Source: Actinomycetota bacterium (lineage in GTDB: Bacteria; Actinomycetota; Acidimicrobiia; Acidimicrobiales; Acidimicrobilacustridaceae). Taken from it: a stretch of DNA of 35,350 nucleotides. The stretch is taken from the NCBI GenBank assembly GCA_009700115.1, contig WLMU01000011.1, forward strand, positions 1 to 35,350, in the 5' to 3' direction. Below the pieces are notes generated by a model, which had not been told where the DNA came from, searched no databases, and saw nothing but the letters and a program-made list of their open reading frames with translations. This document shows positions 1 to 7,980 of the stretch, piece after piece. How positions within the stretch are numbered: the first letter of the stretch is position 1; each line of letters opens with the position of its first letter. The translations under genes were made by a program, and so were the position numbers.

Positions 1-1134
1 ATGAAACCAGTGATCCCATTTGCCGTCGGCTTGGTTCTGTTCGCTCTTGGGCTGGTCGTGGGCGGCACGGCGTCATCAATGTTTGTTCTGGTGCTCGGAC
101 GACTTCTCCAAGGGCTTGGCGCTGGAGCAATGCCAGCGACTTCCTATGTCTGCATCGGAAGAACGTATCCATTGGAACAGCGGCCAAAGATGTTCGCGTT
201 GATCTCGAGTGCATGGATGGTCCCATCACTTCTTGGACCAGTGCTTGCAGCGTGGATCGCGCAGACCGTTGGTTGGCGATGGGTGTTCCTCGGTCTGCTG
301 CCGCTTACTGCAGTGATTGGCGTCATCGCGATCTTTGGGGTCAGATCGGTTCCAGCCCCCAGTGAACGATCGAACGATCGCAATCTGCTCAACGCGCTCC
401 TCGTAGCGATCGGAGCCGGGCTACTTCTCGTTGGTCTTGGCTCTCATCAAGTCGTTGTAGTGGTTCCAGTAGCTGTTCTTGGTGTCGCCATCATGGTGCC
501 GCCATTTCGTCGACTGACACCGCTTGGCACTCTGCGAGCGCTTGCGGGAATGCCGGCAACGGTCGCGGTCCGTGGGCTTCTGAATTTCGGCTTCTATTCC
601 GCGGATGCATTCGTTCCGTTCGCAATCACTGCAGTGCGCGGAATGTCGCCGGTCTTCGGAGGTCTGGCAATGACAACAGCGTCAGTTCTGTGGACCGTCT
701 CATCGTGGCTTCAAGCCCGGTGGATTCGCACTCGAGGAGCAACAATTCTCGTGGTACTCGGAATGGCGGTCATCGCCCTAGGCGCCGCAGGGATGTTGTT
801 GGTGTTGGTGCCCTCTGTTCCAGCATGGATTGGCCTCGTTGCTTGGGCAGTCGCTGGCTTTGGCATGGGATTGGCGTTCTCACCCCTCTCGCATGTGGCG
901 CTTGAACTCTCTCCGAAGGACAAAGAGGGAAAGACCACGACGGCACTCCAGTTGAGCGACACCCTGGGTGCCGCGCTCGGCATTGGAATCGCCGGGGTTC
1001 TGGTCTCGACTATTGGATCGATCACCGACTCTGAGACCCCCGGATTGGTCGTGACGTTTGCGATGGCCGCTGCGGTTGCGGGATTGGGAGCCGTGCTTGG
1101 CATCCGTGTGCCCCGTGGACGCGAACTAGGTTGA
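1..1134 (+). CDS. MFS transporter, 5'-truncated by the window edge
   Basis: A major facilitator superfamily transporter that would move a small molecule across the cytoplasmic membrane using the proton gradient. The visible protein (377 residues) begins near the third membrane helix: residues 6-28 are hydrophobic and are followed by a GRLLQGLGAGAM stretch, which matches the conserved R-x-x-Q-G-x-G-x-G motif of helix 4. About 70 residues (helices 1-2 and the motif A loop) are therefore missing, and the ATG at base 1 is probably an internal methionine. A motif C-like stretch (MVPSLLGPVLA, about residues 73-83) suggests the antiporter branch. Substrate unknown. It is codirectional with the oxidoreductase at 1224, 89 bases downstream, and may belong to the same transcript. 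Confidence 0.85.
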   Translation: MKPVIPFAVGLVLFALGLVVGGTASSMFVLVLGRLLQGLGAGAMPATSYVCIGRTYPLEQRPKMFALISSAWMVPSLLGPVLAAWIAQTVGWRWVFLGLLPLTAVIGVIAIFGVRSVPAPSERSNDRNLLNALLVAIGAGLLLVGLGSHQVVVVVPVAVLGVAIMVPPFRRLTPLGTLRALAGMPATVAVRGLLNFGFYSADAFVPFAITAVRGMSPVFGGLAMTTASVLWTVSSWLQARWIRTRGATILVVLGMAVIALGAAGMLLVLVPSVPAWIGLVAWAVAGFGMGLAFSPLSHVALELSPKDKEGKTTTALQLSDTLGAALGIGIAGVLVSTIGSITDSETPGLVVTFAMAAAVAGLGAVLGIRVPRGRELG

Positions 1135-1161
1135 CCATTGGAGTGTTCAGGGGGAACGTCG

Positions 1162-1227
1162 ATGAATTCACACCTTCGTAGTTGTGGCAGTCACGTCCAG
1201 ACCGTTGTCGGAGGTAGTGGTAAATGA
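1162..1227 (+). CDS. Possible 21-residue leader peptide coupled to the F420 oxidoreductase
   Basis: A small open frame of 21 codons begins with ATG at 1162, preceded by a G-rich Shine-Dalgarno-like run at 1150-1156 with about 7 bases of spacing. Its TGA stop (1225-1227) overlaps the ATG of the next gene (1224-1226) as ATGA, the arrangement used for translational coupling. The peptide has no recognisable domain. It could be a chance frame: the next gene has its own good ribosome site at 1210-1214, which lies inside this frame. Confidence 0.25.
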   Translation: MNSHLRSCGSHVQTVVGGSGK

Positions 1228-2270
1228 AACTTGCTCTCGGGCTCGACCTCTATCGCGGGGCTGCTCTCAACATTCCGGTTGAGCAAGTGCTTCTTGCCGA
1301 AGAACTTGGGTTTCATTCCGTCTGGACTGCCGAGGCGTACGGCTCCGACGCATTGTCGCCACTCGCGTACCTCGCCGCGGTGACGAAACGCATCAAGCTC
1401 GGCACAGGCGTCGTTCAGATTGCGGCTCGTACCCCAGCGGCGACTGCCATGCATGCGTTGACTATCGACGCTCTTGCTGGTGGCAACCGAGTAATTATCG
1501 GACTTGGCGTGTCGGGTCCTCAGATCGTTGAAGGTTGGTACGGGCAACCATGGGGGAGTCCGAACCGACGGTTGCGGGAATACGTCGACATCATGAAGAA
1601 GGTTTTCGCTCGAGAGCCGCTCACCAACGATGGTGTGGAGTTCCCGCTTCCCTACAACGGTCCCGGTGCAATTGGTCAAGGTAAGCCCTTGCGTTCGATT
1701 CTGCATCCTGCCGGCGAGATCGAGCTCTGGCTCGCTGCCGGAGGTCCGAAGAACACCGAACTCTGTGCCGAGATCTGCGATGGCATGCTCCCGATGGGAT
1801 GGGGTCAAGAGGGTCCTGCTGTCTATGGGCCCCATCTCGATAAGGGTTTCGCAAAGCGCGGTGAGCGTCCCGACAACTTTGAGATCTTTGGCGGAGTCAG
1901 CGTTGTGCTCACTGACGATGTGAAAGGAGCGATCGACGCAATGAAACCGCTGACCGCGATGTATGTAGGCGGTATGGGTTCAGCCACTCACAACTACCAC
2001 CGCGAATCGATGGCTCGCAGAGGTTTCCCTGAAGCCGCTCAGCGCATTCACGAGTGTTGGATGGCCGGAAAGCGCGACGAGGCGATCGCTGCAGTTCCCG
2101 ACGAATACCACGACGACGGATCGCTGATTGGTTCGCCTGCTCGCATCAGCGAACGCTGGGAGTCATGGACGAAGATGGGTCTCACCGGTTTGATTATTCG
2201 TTCAGAAACAGACGAGGGCTTACAACTCGTCGCTGATCTCGCGGGAACTCGCGATACACAGGGGCAATGA
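1224..2270 (+). CDS. LLM-class F420-dependent oxidoreductase (Rv3520c-like)
   Basis: A 348-residue TIM-barrel enzyme of the luciferase-like monooxygenase superfamily. The whole length follows the mycobacterial Rv3520c-like family that is predicted to use the deazaflavin F420 for hydride transfer. Visible landmarks: an N-terminal strand and AAEELGF-type helix, TAEAYGSDALSPLAYLAA (about residues 35-52), LGTGVVQIAARTP (about 60-72), the LGVSGPQIVEGWYGQPWG segment (about 94-111), and a second-half strand FEIFGGVSVVLTDD. The start ATG has GGAGG at 1210-1214 with a 9-base spacer. Its stop is one base before the crotonase gene, so the two are cotranscribed and may act on the same acyl-CoA or hydrophobic substrate; the actual substrate is not visible. 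Cofactor choice is family inference. Confidence 0.9.
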   Translation: MKLALGLDLYRGAALNIPVEQVLLAEELGFHSVWTAEAYGSDALSPLAYLAAVTKRIKLGTGVVQIAARTPAATAMHALTIDALAGGNRVIIGLGVSGPQIVEGWYGQPWGSPNRRLREYVDIMKKVFAREPLTNDGVEFPLPYNGPGAIGQGKPLRSILHPAGEIELWLAAGGPKNTELCAEICDGMLPMGWGQEGPAVYGPHLDKGFAKRGERPDNFEIFGGVSVVLTDDVKGAIDAMKPLTAMYVGGMGSATHNYHRESMARRGFPEAAQRIHECWMAGKRDEAIAAVPDEYHDDGSLIGSPARISERWESWTKMGLTGLIIRSETDEGLQLVADLAGTRDTQGQ

Positions 2271-2271
2271 C

Positions 2272-3108
2272 ATGACAACGTTCGAATCAATTGCTCTCGA
2301 TACGCCCGGCGACGGGATCTGTCGAATCACGTTGAACCGACCAGAGAAGCGAAATGCGATCTCCACAGCGATGCGCACCGAGCTGTTAATTGCCCTCGAG
2401 ACCAATGATCGAAATCCCGATGTACGCGTGACGATTATTCGTGGCGGGGGAGCCTGTTTTTCTTCGGGATACGACCTCGCTGGCGACCTCATGGTGTCGC
2501 CTCCATTTCATACCGCCCCAGGTGATGGCGAGTGGGCTCGACAGGTGACCGACAATTGGTTTCGCTTCTGGGACCTGGCTAAACCCGTCATTGCTCAGGT
2601 CCATGGGTACGCGATCGCCGGGGCCACTGAACTCGTGCAGGCGTGTGACCTTGTGTACGTGGCTGATGACGCTCGCATTTCCTATCCGATCGTGCGTGTC
2701 GCTTCGCCGCCCGATTGTCAGTATCACGAACCTCTTCTCGGAATGCGTCGAGCGATGGAAATCATGCTCACCGGTGGAGAAATGCTGGGTCCGGAAGCAG
2801 CGCAAATCGGTTGGGCGAATCGTTCATTTCCAGCTGACGACCTCGATGAAGAAGTACTCGATGTAGCTGCACAGATTGCCGCGGTTGCGACTGATCTCGC
2901 TCAGATCAACAAACGCATGGTGCATCGTCAGGCCGAGATTATGGGAGTTCGTGCTGCGATTCGAGCCGGCTCTGAGTTTCAGGCCCTCGCTGGTCATCAG
3001 GCATCAGTCGAGGCGTTCAAGCAGGATCCCCTCGGCTCGATGAAGCGACACAATGCGGCTGATGCGGAACGCCGAGAGGCGCGAGAAAAGCGTCGTTCTT
3101 CAAAGTGA
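2272..3108 (+). CDS. Enoyl-CoA hydratase/isomerase (crotonase) family protein
   Basis: A 278-residue crotonase-fold enzyme, a family that binds acyl-CoA and stabilises an enolate in an oxyanion hole. The N-terminus has the typical ITLNRPEKRNAIS strand (residues 19-31), and the oxyanion-hole segment GGGACFSSGYDL is at 58-69. The second oxyanion segment is IAGATEL at 115-121, in place of the usual GGG-type sequence. Glu120 aligns with the first catalytic glutamate of enoyl-CoA hydratases, but the position of the second is Ile140 in YPIV, so simple hydratase activity is doubtful. The C-terminus is charged (RREAREKRR). It starts one base after the oxidoreductase stop and overlaps the MFS gene downstream by four bases. 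It could be an isomerase, hydrolase or decarboxylase-type crotonase. Confidence 0.88.
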   Translation: MTTFESIALDTPGDGICRITLNRPEKRNAISTAMRTELLIALETNDRNPDVRVTIIRGGGACFSSGYDLAGDLMVSPPFHTAPGDGEWARQVTDNWFRFWDLAKPVIAQVHGYAIAGATELVQACDLVYVADDARISYPIVRVASPPDCQYHEPLLGMRRAMEIMLTGGEMLGPEAAQIGWANRSFPADDLDEEVLDVAAQIAAVATDLAQINKRMVHRQAEIMGVRAAIRAGSEFQALAGHQASVEAFKQDPLGSMKRHNAADAERREAREKRRSSK

Positions 3109-4667
3109 CCACGAGCGGTTCGGCGACAGCGAGCGGGGTTACCATTCATCTGTCGCGCAATCGTTTGCTGGTCATCTTCTTCGGAATCCTCCTTGGCGCA
3201 ACACTCTCGGGACTTGATGGCGCCATCGTTGCCACCGCCGCTCCCACGATTTTGAGCGAACTAGGCAGTGTTTCGCTGCTTCCGTGGCTGACGACCAGTT
3301 ACTTGCTCGCGCAGGTCACCACAATGGCTGTGTACGGAAAACTCGGCGACATCTTCGGTCGTCGTCGTGTATTCATCATCGCCGTCGTGACGTTCATGAT
3401 CGGATCGATGCTGTGCGGTCTCGCTCAGTCGATGCCAATGTTGATCGCCACTCGCGTGCTTCAAGGAATCGGTGCGGGCGGAATTACAGCCCTGGCTATG
3501 GCGCTCATTGCCGATGTCATGCCCGCCGACAAACTGGGTAGGTACCTCGGTTACACGGGTGTGGTTTTTGCCGTTACCGCGATCTTGGGCCCATGGGCTG
3601 GTGGGTTCTTCACCGACAACTTCTCCTGGCGCTGGGCGTTCTTCGTGAACATTCCGAGCGGAATCCTCTGCCTCATCACACTGATGTTCGTTCCCAAATC
3701 CACCAATCGAGTGGCGCATCGAATCGATGTGCGCGGTGCGTTACTTATTGCGGGTGCAGCTGCCTCATTGCTTTTGGCAATCGGTGGAACTGGTGGTCAC
3801 GTCCGATTCCTGAGTGTGCGTACGATCGGTCTCGCGTGTCTCTCGGTTGTACTCGTTCTCCTGTTCGTTCTTCACGAACGCAGAACACCAGAGCCAATTC
3901 TCGCTTTGCGCGTGATCTCTGGCCGGGTAAAGGCGCTGGCCCTATCCGCCAATCTGATCACAGGTATGGCGTTCGGAACGGCGATCGTTTACCCGCCATT
4001 GTTTTTTGAAGCCGTGCGAGGCATCAACGCGACTCAAGCGGGATTGCTTCTTGCGCCATTTGCCGTCACTTCTGGTCTCTGCACGATCATCGCTGGCCAA
4101 ATCACCGATCGACGTGGCGGCCACGTTGTGGTTCCATTCGTGGGGCTGGTGATTTCATGTGTAGGGATGATTCTGCTTTCCTCGATCCATGCTTCGACGT
4201 CTGCCGCGTTTGTCGTGGGCTCGGCAATGTTGGTCGGAATGGGTATCGGCTTCGTGATGCAGACGCTTCTGTACGTAATTCAGCGATTCACTGAAGCTCC
4301 CGATATCGGGATGGCGACATCAACGATCATGCTGTCCCGTTTGCTCGGAAATGCACTGGGCGTAGCCATCGTCGGGACAATCTTCACCAATACGCTTGTA
4401 AGCGGCGTGCAGAAGCGGCTTCCCGATTTTCCGTTGGATTCGATTCAGGGGGCACCGCACAAGATCGCGGCGTTGTCCGATGGTGTACGCGAACAGATAC
4501 AAGAAGCATTTGCGCACGCGCTCTCAAACGGATTTACGGCGATGGTTCCAGTGATGGTTATTGGCGCCATCGTTGTGGGGTGTATCCCAGCGAAGCGAGT
4601 TCGAGATCGCCTTCGGTCTACAACAGCCGAAATCCCGTTGGCTGAGGGAACAGCGCACGCGCTTTAA
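3105..4667 (+). CDS. MFS exporter, DHA2/EmrB-like, about 14 helices
   Basis: A complete 520-residue drug/proton antiporter of the MFS superfamily. Signature segments are in order: helix 1 with LSGLDGAIVATAAPTI (about residues 35-50, the D1 motif of the 14-helix family), motif A GKLGDIFGRRRVF (about 78-90), helix 4 TRVLQGIGAGGI (about 115-126), and helix 5 motif C ending in GPWAGG followed by WRWAFFVNIP. The length and number of hydrophobic segments fit the 14-helix type. The GTG start overlaps the crotonase stop as GTGA, so it is the last gene of the 1224-4667 operon and may export the product of the two upstream enzymes or protect against their substrate. It ends 14 bases before the convergent dioxygenase gene. 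Confidence 0.92.
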   Translation: MTTSGSATASGVTIHLSRNRLLVIFFGILLGATLSGLDGAIVATAAPTILSELGSVSLLPWLTTSYLLAQVTTMAVYGKLGDIFGRRRVFIIAVVTFMIGSMLCGLAQSMPMLIATRVLQGIGAGGITALAMALIADVMPADKLGRYLGYTGVVFAVTAILGPWAGGFFTDNFSWRWAFFVNIPSGILCLITLMFVPKSTNRVAHRIDVRGALLIAGAAASLLLAIGGTGGHVRFLSVRTIGLACLSVVLVLLFVLHERRTPEPILALRVISGRVKALALSANLITGMAFGTAIVYPPLFFEAVRGINATQAGLLLAPFAVTSGLCTIIAGQITDRRGGHVVVPFVGLVISCVGMILLSSIHASTSAAFVVGSAMLVGMGIGFVMQTLLYVIQRFTEAPDIGMATSTIMLSRLLGNALGVAIVGTIFTNTLVSGVQKRLPDFPLDSIQGAPHKIAALSDGVREQIQEAFAHALSNGFTAMVPVMVIGAIVVGCIPAKRVRDRLRSTTAEIPLAEGTAHAL

Positions 4668-4681
4668 AGAAATGACTGCCC

Positions 4682-5653
4682 CTAGGAAGTTGGTCGACTT
4701 CCGATGACACTTGCCCGTTCCATGATGCGGCGTTGCGGCCAGTAGTCGCTCGACGCGTAGTGCTGTACTGCTCGGTTGTCCCAGAACGCAATGGAATCTG
4801 ATTCCCATTGGAATCGCACCTGGTATTCACACGTGGCGGCTTGGTCGCAAAGGTGGTCAAGAAGCTCACGGCTCTCGGCTTCGGGAAGTCCGTTGATCTT
4901 GTTGACAAAGTTCCGATTCACGTAGAGCAGCTTGCGGCCCGTCCGTTCGTGTCGAACAACGACGGGGTGGTCAACGATCGGAAACATCTCGCGAGTTTCA
5001 GCCTTGCGATCTGCGGGAACGGTGTGCCCGAAACTCTTCATGAAGTCGTGTTCAGCAGAGAGTCCATCGATGGTGCTTTTGATCTCATCGGAGAGACCGT
5101 CATAGGCCGCGCCCATATCGGAAAAGAGCGTGTCGCCGCCGACCGGCGGCACTTCAATGGCGTGAAGAATCGCACCCATTGAAGGAGCAGCGCGCCAGGT
5201 CACATCGTGGTGCCAAGAATTCTCGTATCCGGCAACCTCTGCAGTCTTTTCGAACCGCACCAACTCAGGCACGCCGGTATTCGATGGAATGAACGGATGG
5301 ATTTCGAGTTCGCCGAATTGCTTCGCAAAGGCAACGTGTTGATCGGAGGTCAGCGGTTGATTGCGGAAAAAGATGACCTTGTAATCATCGAGTGCTTTCT
5401 GGATCTCAGCGATCGTCTCGGTTGAGAGTTCGGTGCATAGGTCGACTCCAGAAATCTCTGCTCCGAGCGTGGAGCCAAGTTGCTTTACATCAAAATTCGT
5501 CCATGTGAGCTTTGCGAGTCGCTCACGTTCTTGAGCCAAGTGTGTTGCGGGCCCAACGGGCAGTCCACCAGCCATGGTCCTGCGTGTTGCGCCCAGAGAA
5601 GCACTCGGATCACGTTCGGGTACAAGCTGCTCTGTGGTCATCACGTTCCCCAT
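4682..5653 (-). CDS. TauD/TfdA-family Fe(II)/2-oxoglutarate dioxygenase
   Basis: A 323-residue non-haem iron dioxygenase. Family members couple decarboxylation of 2-oxoglutarate to hydroxylation of a substrate such as taurine, a phenoxyacetate or an alkyl sulfate. The iron triad is visible: His148 and Asp150 in WHHD, and the distal His298 in WDNRAVQHYA; Arg313 in IMERAS is the expected 2-oxoglutarate-binding arginine. The double-stranded beta-helix core starts near residue 52 (GAEISGVDL at 64-72). The first 50 residues are an extra, probably unstructured tail. ATG at 5653 gives the longest form; ATG at 5641 (GTGATGACC) follows a GGGGA run and may be the true start. It faces the acyltransferase gene head to head and converges on the MFS exporter. 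Substrate unknown. Confidence 0.9.
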   Translation of the reverse strand: MGNVMTTEQLVPERDPSASLGATRRTMAGGLPVGPATHLAQERERLAKLTWTNFDVKQLGSTLGAEISGVDLCTELSTETIAEIQKALDDYKVIFFRNQPLTSDQHVAFAKQFGELEIHPFIPSNTGVPELVRFEKTAEVAGYENSWHHDVTWRAAPSMGAILHAIEVPPVGGDTLFSDMGAAYDGLSDEIKSTIDGLSAEHDFMKSFGHTVPADRKAETREMFPIVDHPVVVRHERTGRKLLYVNRNFVNKINGLPEAESRELLDHLCDQAATCEYQVRFQWESDSIAFWDNRAVQHYASSDYWPQRRIMERASVIGSRPTS

Positions 5654-5729
5654 CCGCTGTTGAACTGGCTGCAGGGTACCGCACCAAAGTATGGCGATGA
5701 AGAGTACCTTCCGGCGAGAACCGGTTCGT

Positions 5730-5735
5730 TACGAT
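5730..5735 (+). promoter_or_regulatory. Probable -10 box of a leaderless transcript for the acyltransferase
   Basis: TACGAT lies 6 bases before an in-frame GTG at 5742, with no Shine-Dalgarno sequence between. This fits the TANNNT-plus-start layout of leaderless actinobacterial genes. No good -35 hexamer is seen. It supports GTG 5742 over the upstream ATGs at 5691 and 5697. Confidence 0.4.
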
Positions 5736-5741
5736 GGCGGG

Positions 5742-6725
5742 GTGAAGAGAACGTGGTTGCGCCGAATTGTCACGATCTCTGCCGTTTGGCTTTTGGCGCT
5801 GGTTCTTTTATTGCTGTTGGCGCTTTGGGTGGTTGTCTGCATTCTCGTTGACCTTGCGACGGGGAAGTGGCGATTGCCGACGCTGAGGCTTGTGGCGTTC
5901 GCTCTTTGCTGGTCATGGCTCGAAGCGATCGGTGTGAGCGTGGCTGGCATCCTTTGGCTCGTGGGCCGGGGCAAGAGCCAGCCTGCGAACTACGCGTTGC
6001 AGCGGTGGTGGGCGAAGCAACTCATTGGTTCGTTGCGCATCACTTGTGGATTCGGCATCGACGTCGAAGGGGTCGAGCCCCTTTCCGAGAAGCCGCTGGT
6101 CTGCCTAGGTCGACACGCGAGCCTTGGCGACGCACTCGTTAGCGCTTGGGTCTTCGGATCTCTCGCCCATCGATACCCGCGGTATGTCATGAAGAAGGAA
6201 TTACTTCTCGACCCGTGCCTTGACGTCGTCGGTCAGCGGATTCCGAATTACTTCGTTGATCGAGGTTCGGCTGCCATTCGCCAAGAGATCGATGGCATTC
6301 GGGCAATGGCAGCAAACATGATACCGAAAGACGTTGCTGTCATCTTTCCTGAAGGAACGCGAACGAATGATGAGAAGCGCGTTGCTCTCGTGCAACGCTT
6401 GGAAAAGCGAGCACCTGAACGGCACGCCAAGTTGGTTGGCCTAGAGCGCCTCTTGCCACCGCGCTCGGCCGGAGCAGCGGCCCTCCTTGAGGCAATCCCC
6501 GAGGGCGATGTCGTGCTCCTGTGGCATGTCGGATTCGACGGCCTCGACACTTTTGCCGGGGTTCGTCGTCGCCTCACTCACGCCGGGCCACATGCACGTG
6601 TTGTTCTTGAATCGCATGACCGAGCGTCCGTTCCAAGTGGAGCAGCTTTTGAATCTTGGCTTGATGATCGGTGGTTGGAGATCGACCGGAAGGTCGTCGA
6701 TGCATCAGAACGACAGATTGGGTAG
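5742..6725 (+). CDS. PlsC-like 1-acylglycerol-3-phosphate acyltransferase family protein
   Basis: A membrane-bound acyltransferase, 327 residues from GTG 5742. The family transfers acyl groups to lysophosphatidate or related lipids. One or two strong hydrophobic helices lie at about 10-37 and 50-75. The acyltransferase blocks follow: RHASLGD with His125 and Asp130 (HxxxxD catalytic pair; the preceding residue is Arg where Asn is usual), FVDRG at 171-175, and FPEGTRT at 202-208. The region after 210 lacks the classic fourth block and may set substrate choice. An alternative start is ATG 5691 (344 residues), but that part shows no ribosome site and covers the likely -10 box. It is divergent from the TauD-like gene and codirectional with the PhyH-like gene 42 bases downstream, suggesting a shared role in lipid modification. 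Confidence 0.85.
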   Translation: MKRTWLRRIVTISAVWLLALVLLLLLALWVVVCILVDLATGKWRLPTLRLVAFALCWSWLEAIGVSVAGILWLVGRGKSQPANYALQRWWAKQLIGSLRITCGFGIDVEGVEPLSEKPLVCLGRHASLGDALVSAWVFGSLAHRYPRYVMKKELLLDPCLDVVGQRIPNYFVDRGSAAIRQEIDGIRAMAANMIPKDVAVIFPEGTRTNDEKRVALVQRLEKRAPERHAKLVGLERLLPPRSAGAAALLEAIPEGDVVLLWHVGFDGLDTFAGVRRRLTHAGPHARVVLESHDRASVPSGAAFESWLDDRWLEIDRKVVDASERQIG

Positions 6726-6767
6726 TTTCGTCCCGGTTGTCGTTGTCGTTATTTAGGGGAGTGCACG

Positions 6768-7973
6768 ATGTCTCTAAGCCTGTTGAAAGAAATCGATTTC
6801 AATGAATTTCATCGAGTGGAGATCCAGAAGTATCTAATTGCTGGGCGCGGAGCGAATGCAGCGGCGGCGATGCCATCCGGTCGATCTCTGACCATCGTTG
6901 TTGGCGATGATGCTTGGACCTACCGATCAACCGGCGTCGATATGGATCTGATCGAGGGTCGCAGTGCCGGTCTGACGATCTCGCTTGAGCGCGACGCCTT
7001 TAGCGATTTTGTTAATGAGATGTGGTCGGTGTTCGGACTTCTTTACGGAGAACGTCTGACCCTTGAAGCCGGTTCATTCGAACACCTCGTTGCTTGGGAG
7101 CCGGTGCTCCAAGCGCTTTGGTTCGATCGGCCGATTTATGCGGCAACCGCGAGTTCCGAGTTTGTGGGTCGCGATGGAACTCCGCTTTCGCTCACTCAAT
7201 CATTCACTCTCGATGATGACGCCGACGAGATGTCCCACTTCCTGCAGACCTGCGGCTATCTGGTTCTTCGAAACGTGTTCAGCGAGGAAGAGATTGCCGC
7301 GATGAACGAGGTCGTTGACCGTGAGCGGGAACTTTCCACCCCTGACGACAAGCGTTCGTGGTGGGCGACGGATTCGGACGGCAACGAAGTTTGTTGTCGC
7401 GTGACCTATCTCGCCGAACGTGATCAGGTGTTTGCCAACCTTGCAGTGGACGATCGCTTGAAAGCAATAGCGGCGCTTTCAGGTGCGCAGTTGCTGCCCT
7501 GCCCGGATCGCCTCGATGGCCTAGGTGTGGTCATTAAGAATCCGTCGGTGGTTGAAGGTCTGTCTGATCTTCCGTGGCATCGCGACTGCGGAATGGGTGG
7601 CCACTTCGTGTTGTGCCCTGGGCTAAACGTTGGTGTTCAGCTCGATGAGGCAAGTGCGGAAAACGGACAACTCTGGTTTCTTGCCGGTTCGCACCACCAT
7701 GCGGCACAGTCTCTCGACATGTCCCAGATCAATGGCCTGCCTGCCATCGCAGTCGATGCCCAACCTGGCGATGTCACGGTTCATTTCGGTCACGTGATGC
7801 ATGCAGCGCCGCCGCCCAGTTCAACGACGGCAAATCGCAAAGCGGTGTACGTGGGATTCCACGTCCCCGAACTTTTCGATGTCATCGGTCCGGGTCAGGC
7901 CTATAACGACGTGCTGTTCACCCATGGTGACGGTCGCGTGCGATCAGTGGAAGAAGCGTCGACAGGCAATTGA
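6768..7973 (+). CDS. Phytanoyl-CoA dioxygenase (PhyH)-like protein with SCP2-like N-terminal half
   Basis: A 401-residue protein in two parts. Residues 155-370 are a PhyH-type Fe(II)/2-oxoglutarate dioxygenase: a GYLVLRNVFSEEEI entry strand (163-176), iron ligands His271 and Asp273 in LPWHRD, distal His345 in GHVMHAAPP, and Arg357 as a likely 2-oxoglutarate contact. Residues 40-125 read like an SCP2 sterol-carrier-type domain: a strand SLTIVVGDDAWTY (40-52), a GLTISLERDAFSDFV segment, and a WEPVLQALWFDRPIY ending (110-124) resembling the end of actinobacterial SCP2-like modules. The domain assignment of the front half is inference. The start has GGGGAG at 6755-6760. It converges on the MBL/Rieske gene with a 7-base gap. 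A hydrophobic or lipid-like substrate is likely. Confidence 0.87.
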   Translation: MSLSLLKEIDFNEFHRVEIQKYLIAGRGANAAAAMPSGRSLTIVVGDDAWTYRSTGVDMDLIEGRSAGLTISLERDAFSDFVNEMWSVFGLLYGERLTLEAGSFEHLVAWEPVLQALWFDRPIYAATASSEFVGRDGTPLSLTQSFTLDDDADEMSHFLQTCGYLVLRNVFSEEEIAAMNEVVDRERELSTPDDKRSWWATDSDGNEVCCRVTYLAERDQVFANLAVDDRLKAIAALSGAQLLPCPDRLDGLGVVIKNPSVVEGLSDLPWHRDCGMGGHFVLCPGLNVGVQLDEASAENGQLWFLAGSHHHAAQSLDMSQINGLPAIAVDAQPGDVTVHFGHVMHAAPPPSSTTANRKAVYVGFHVPELFDVIGPGQAYNDVLFTHGDGRVRSVEEASTGN

Positions 7974-7980
7974 GCCGCTT

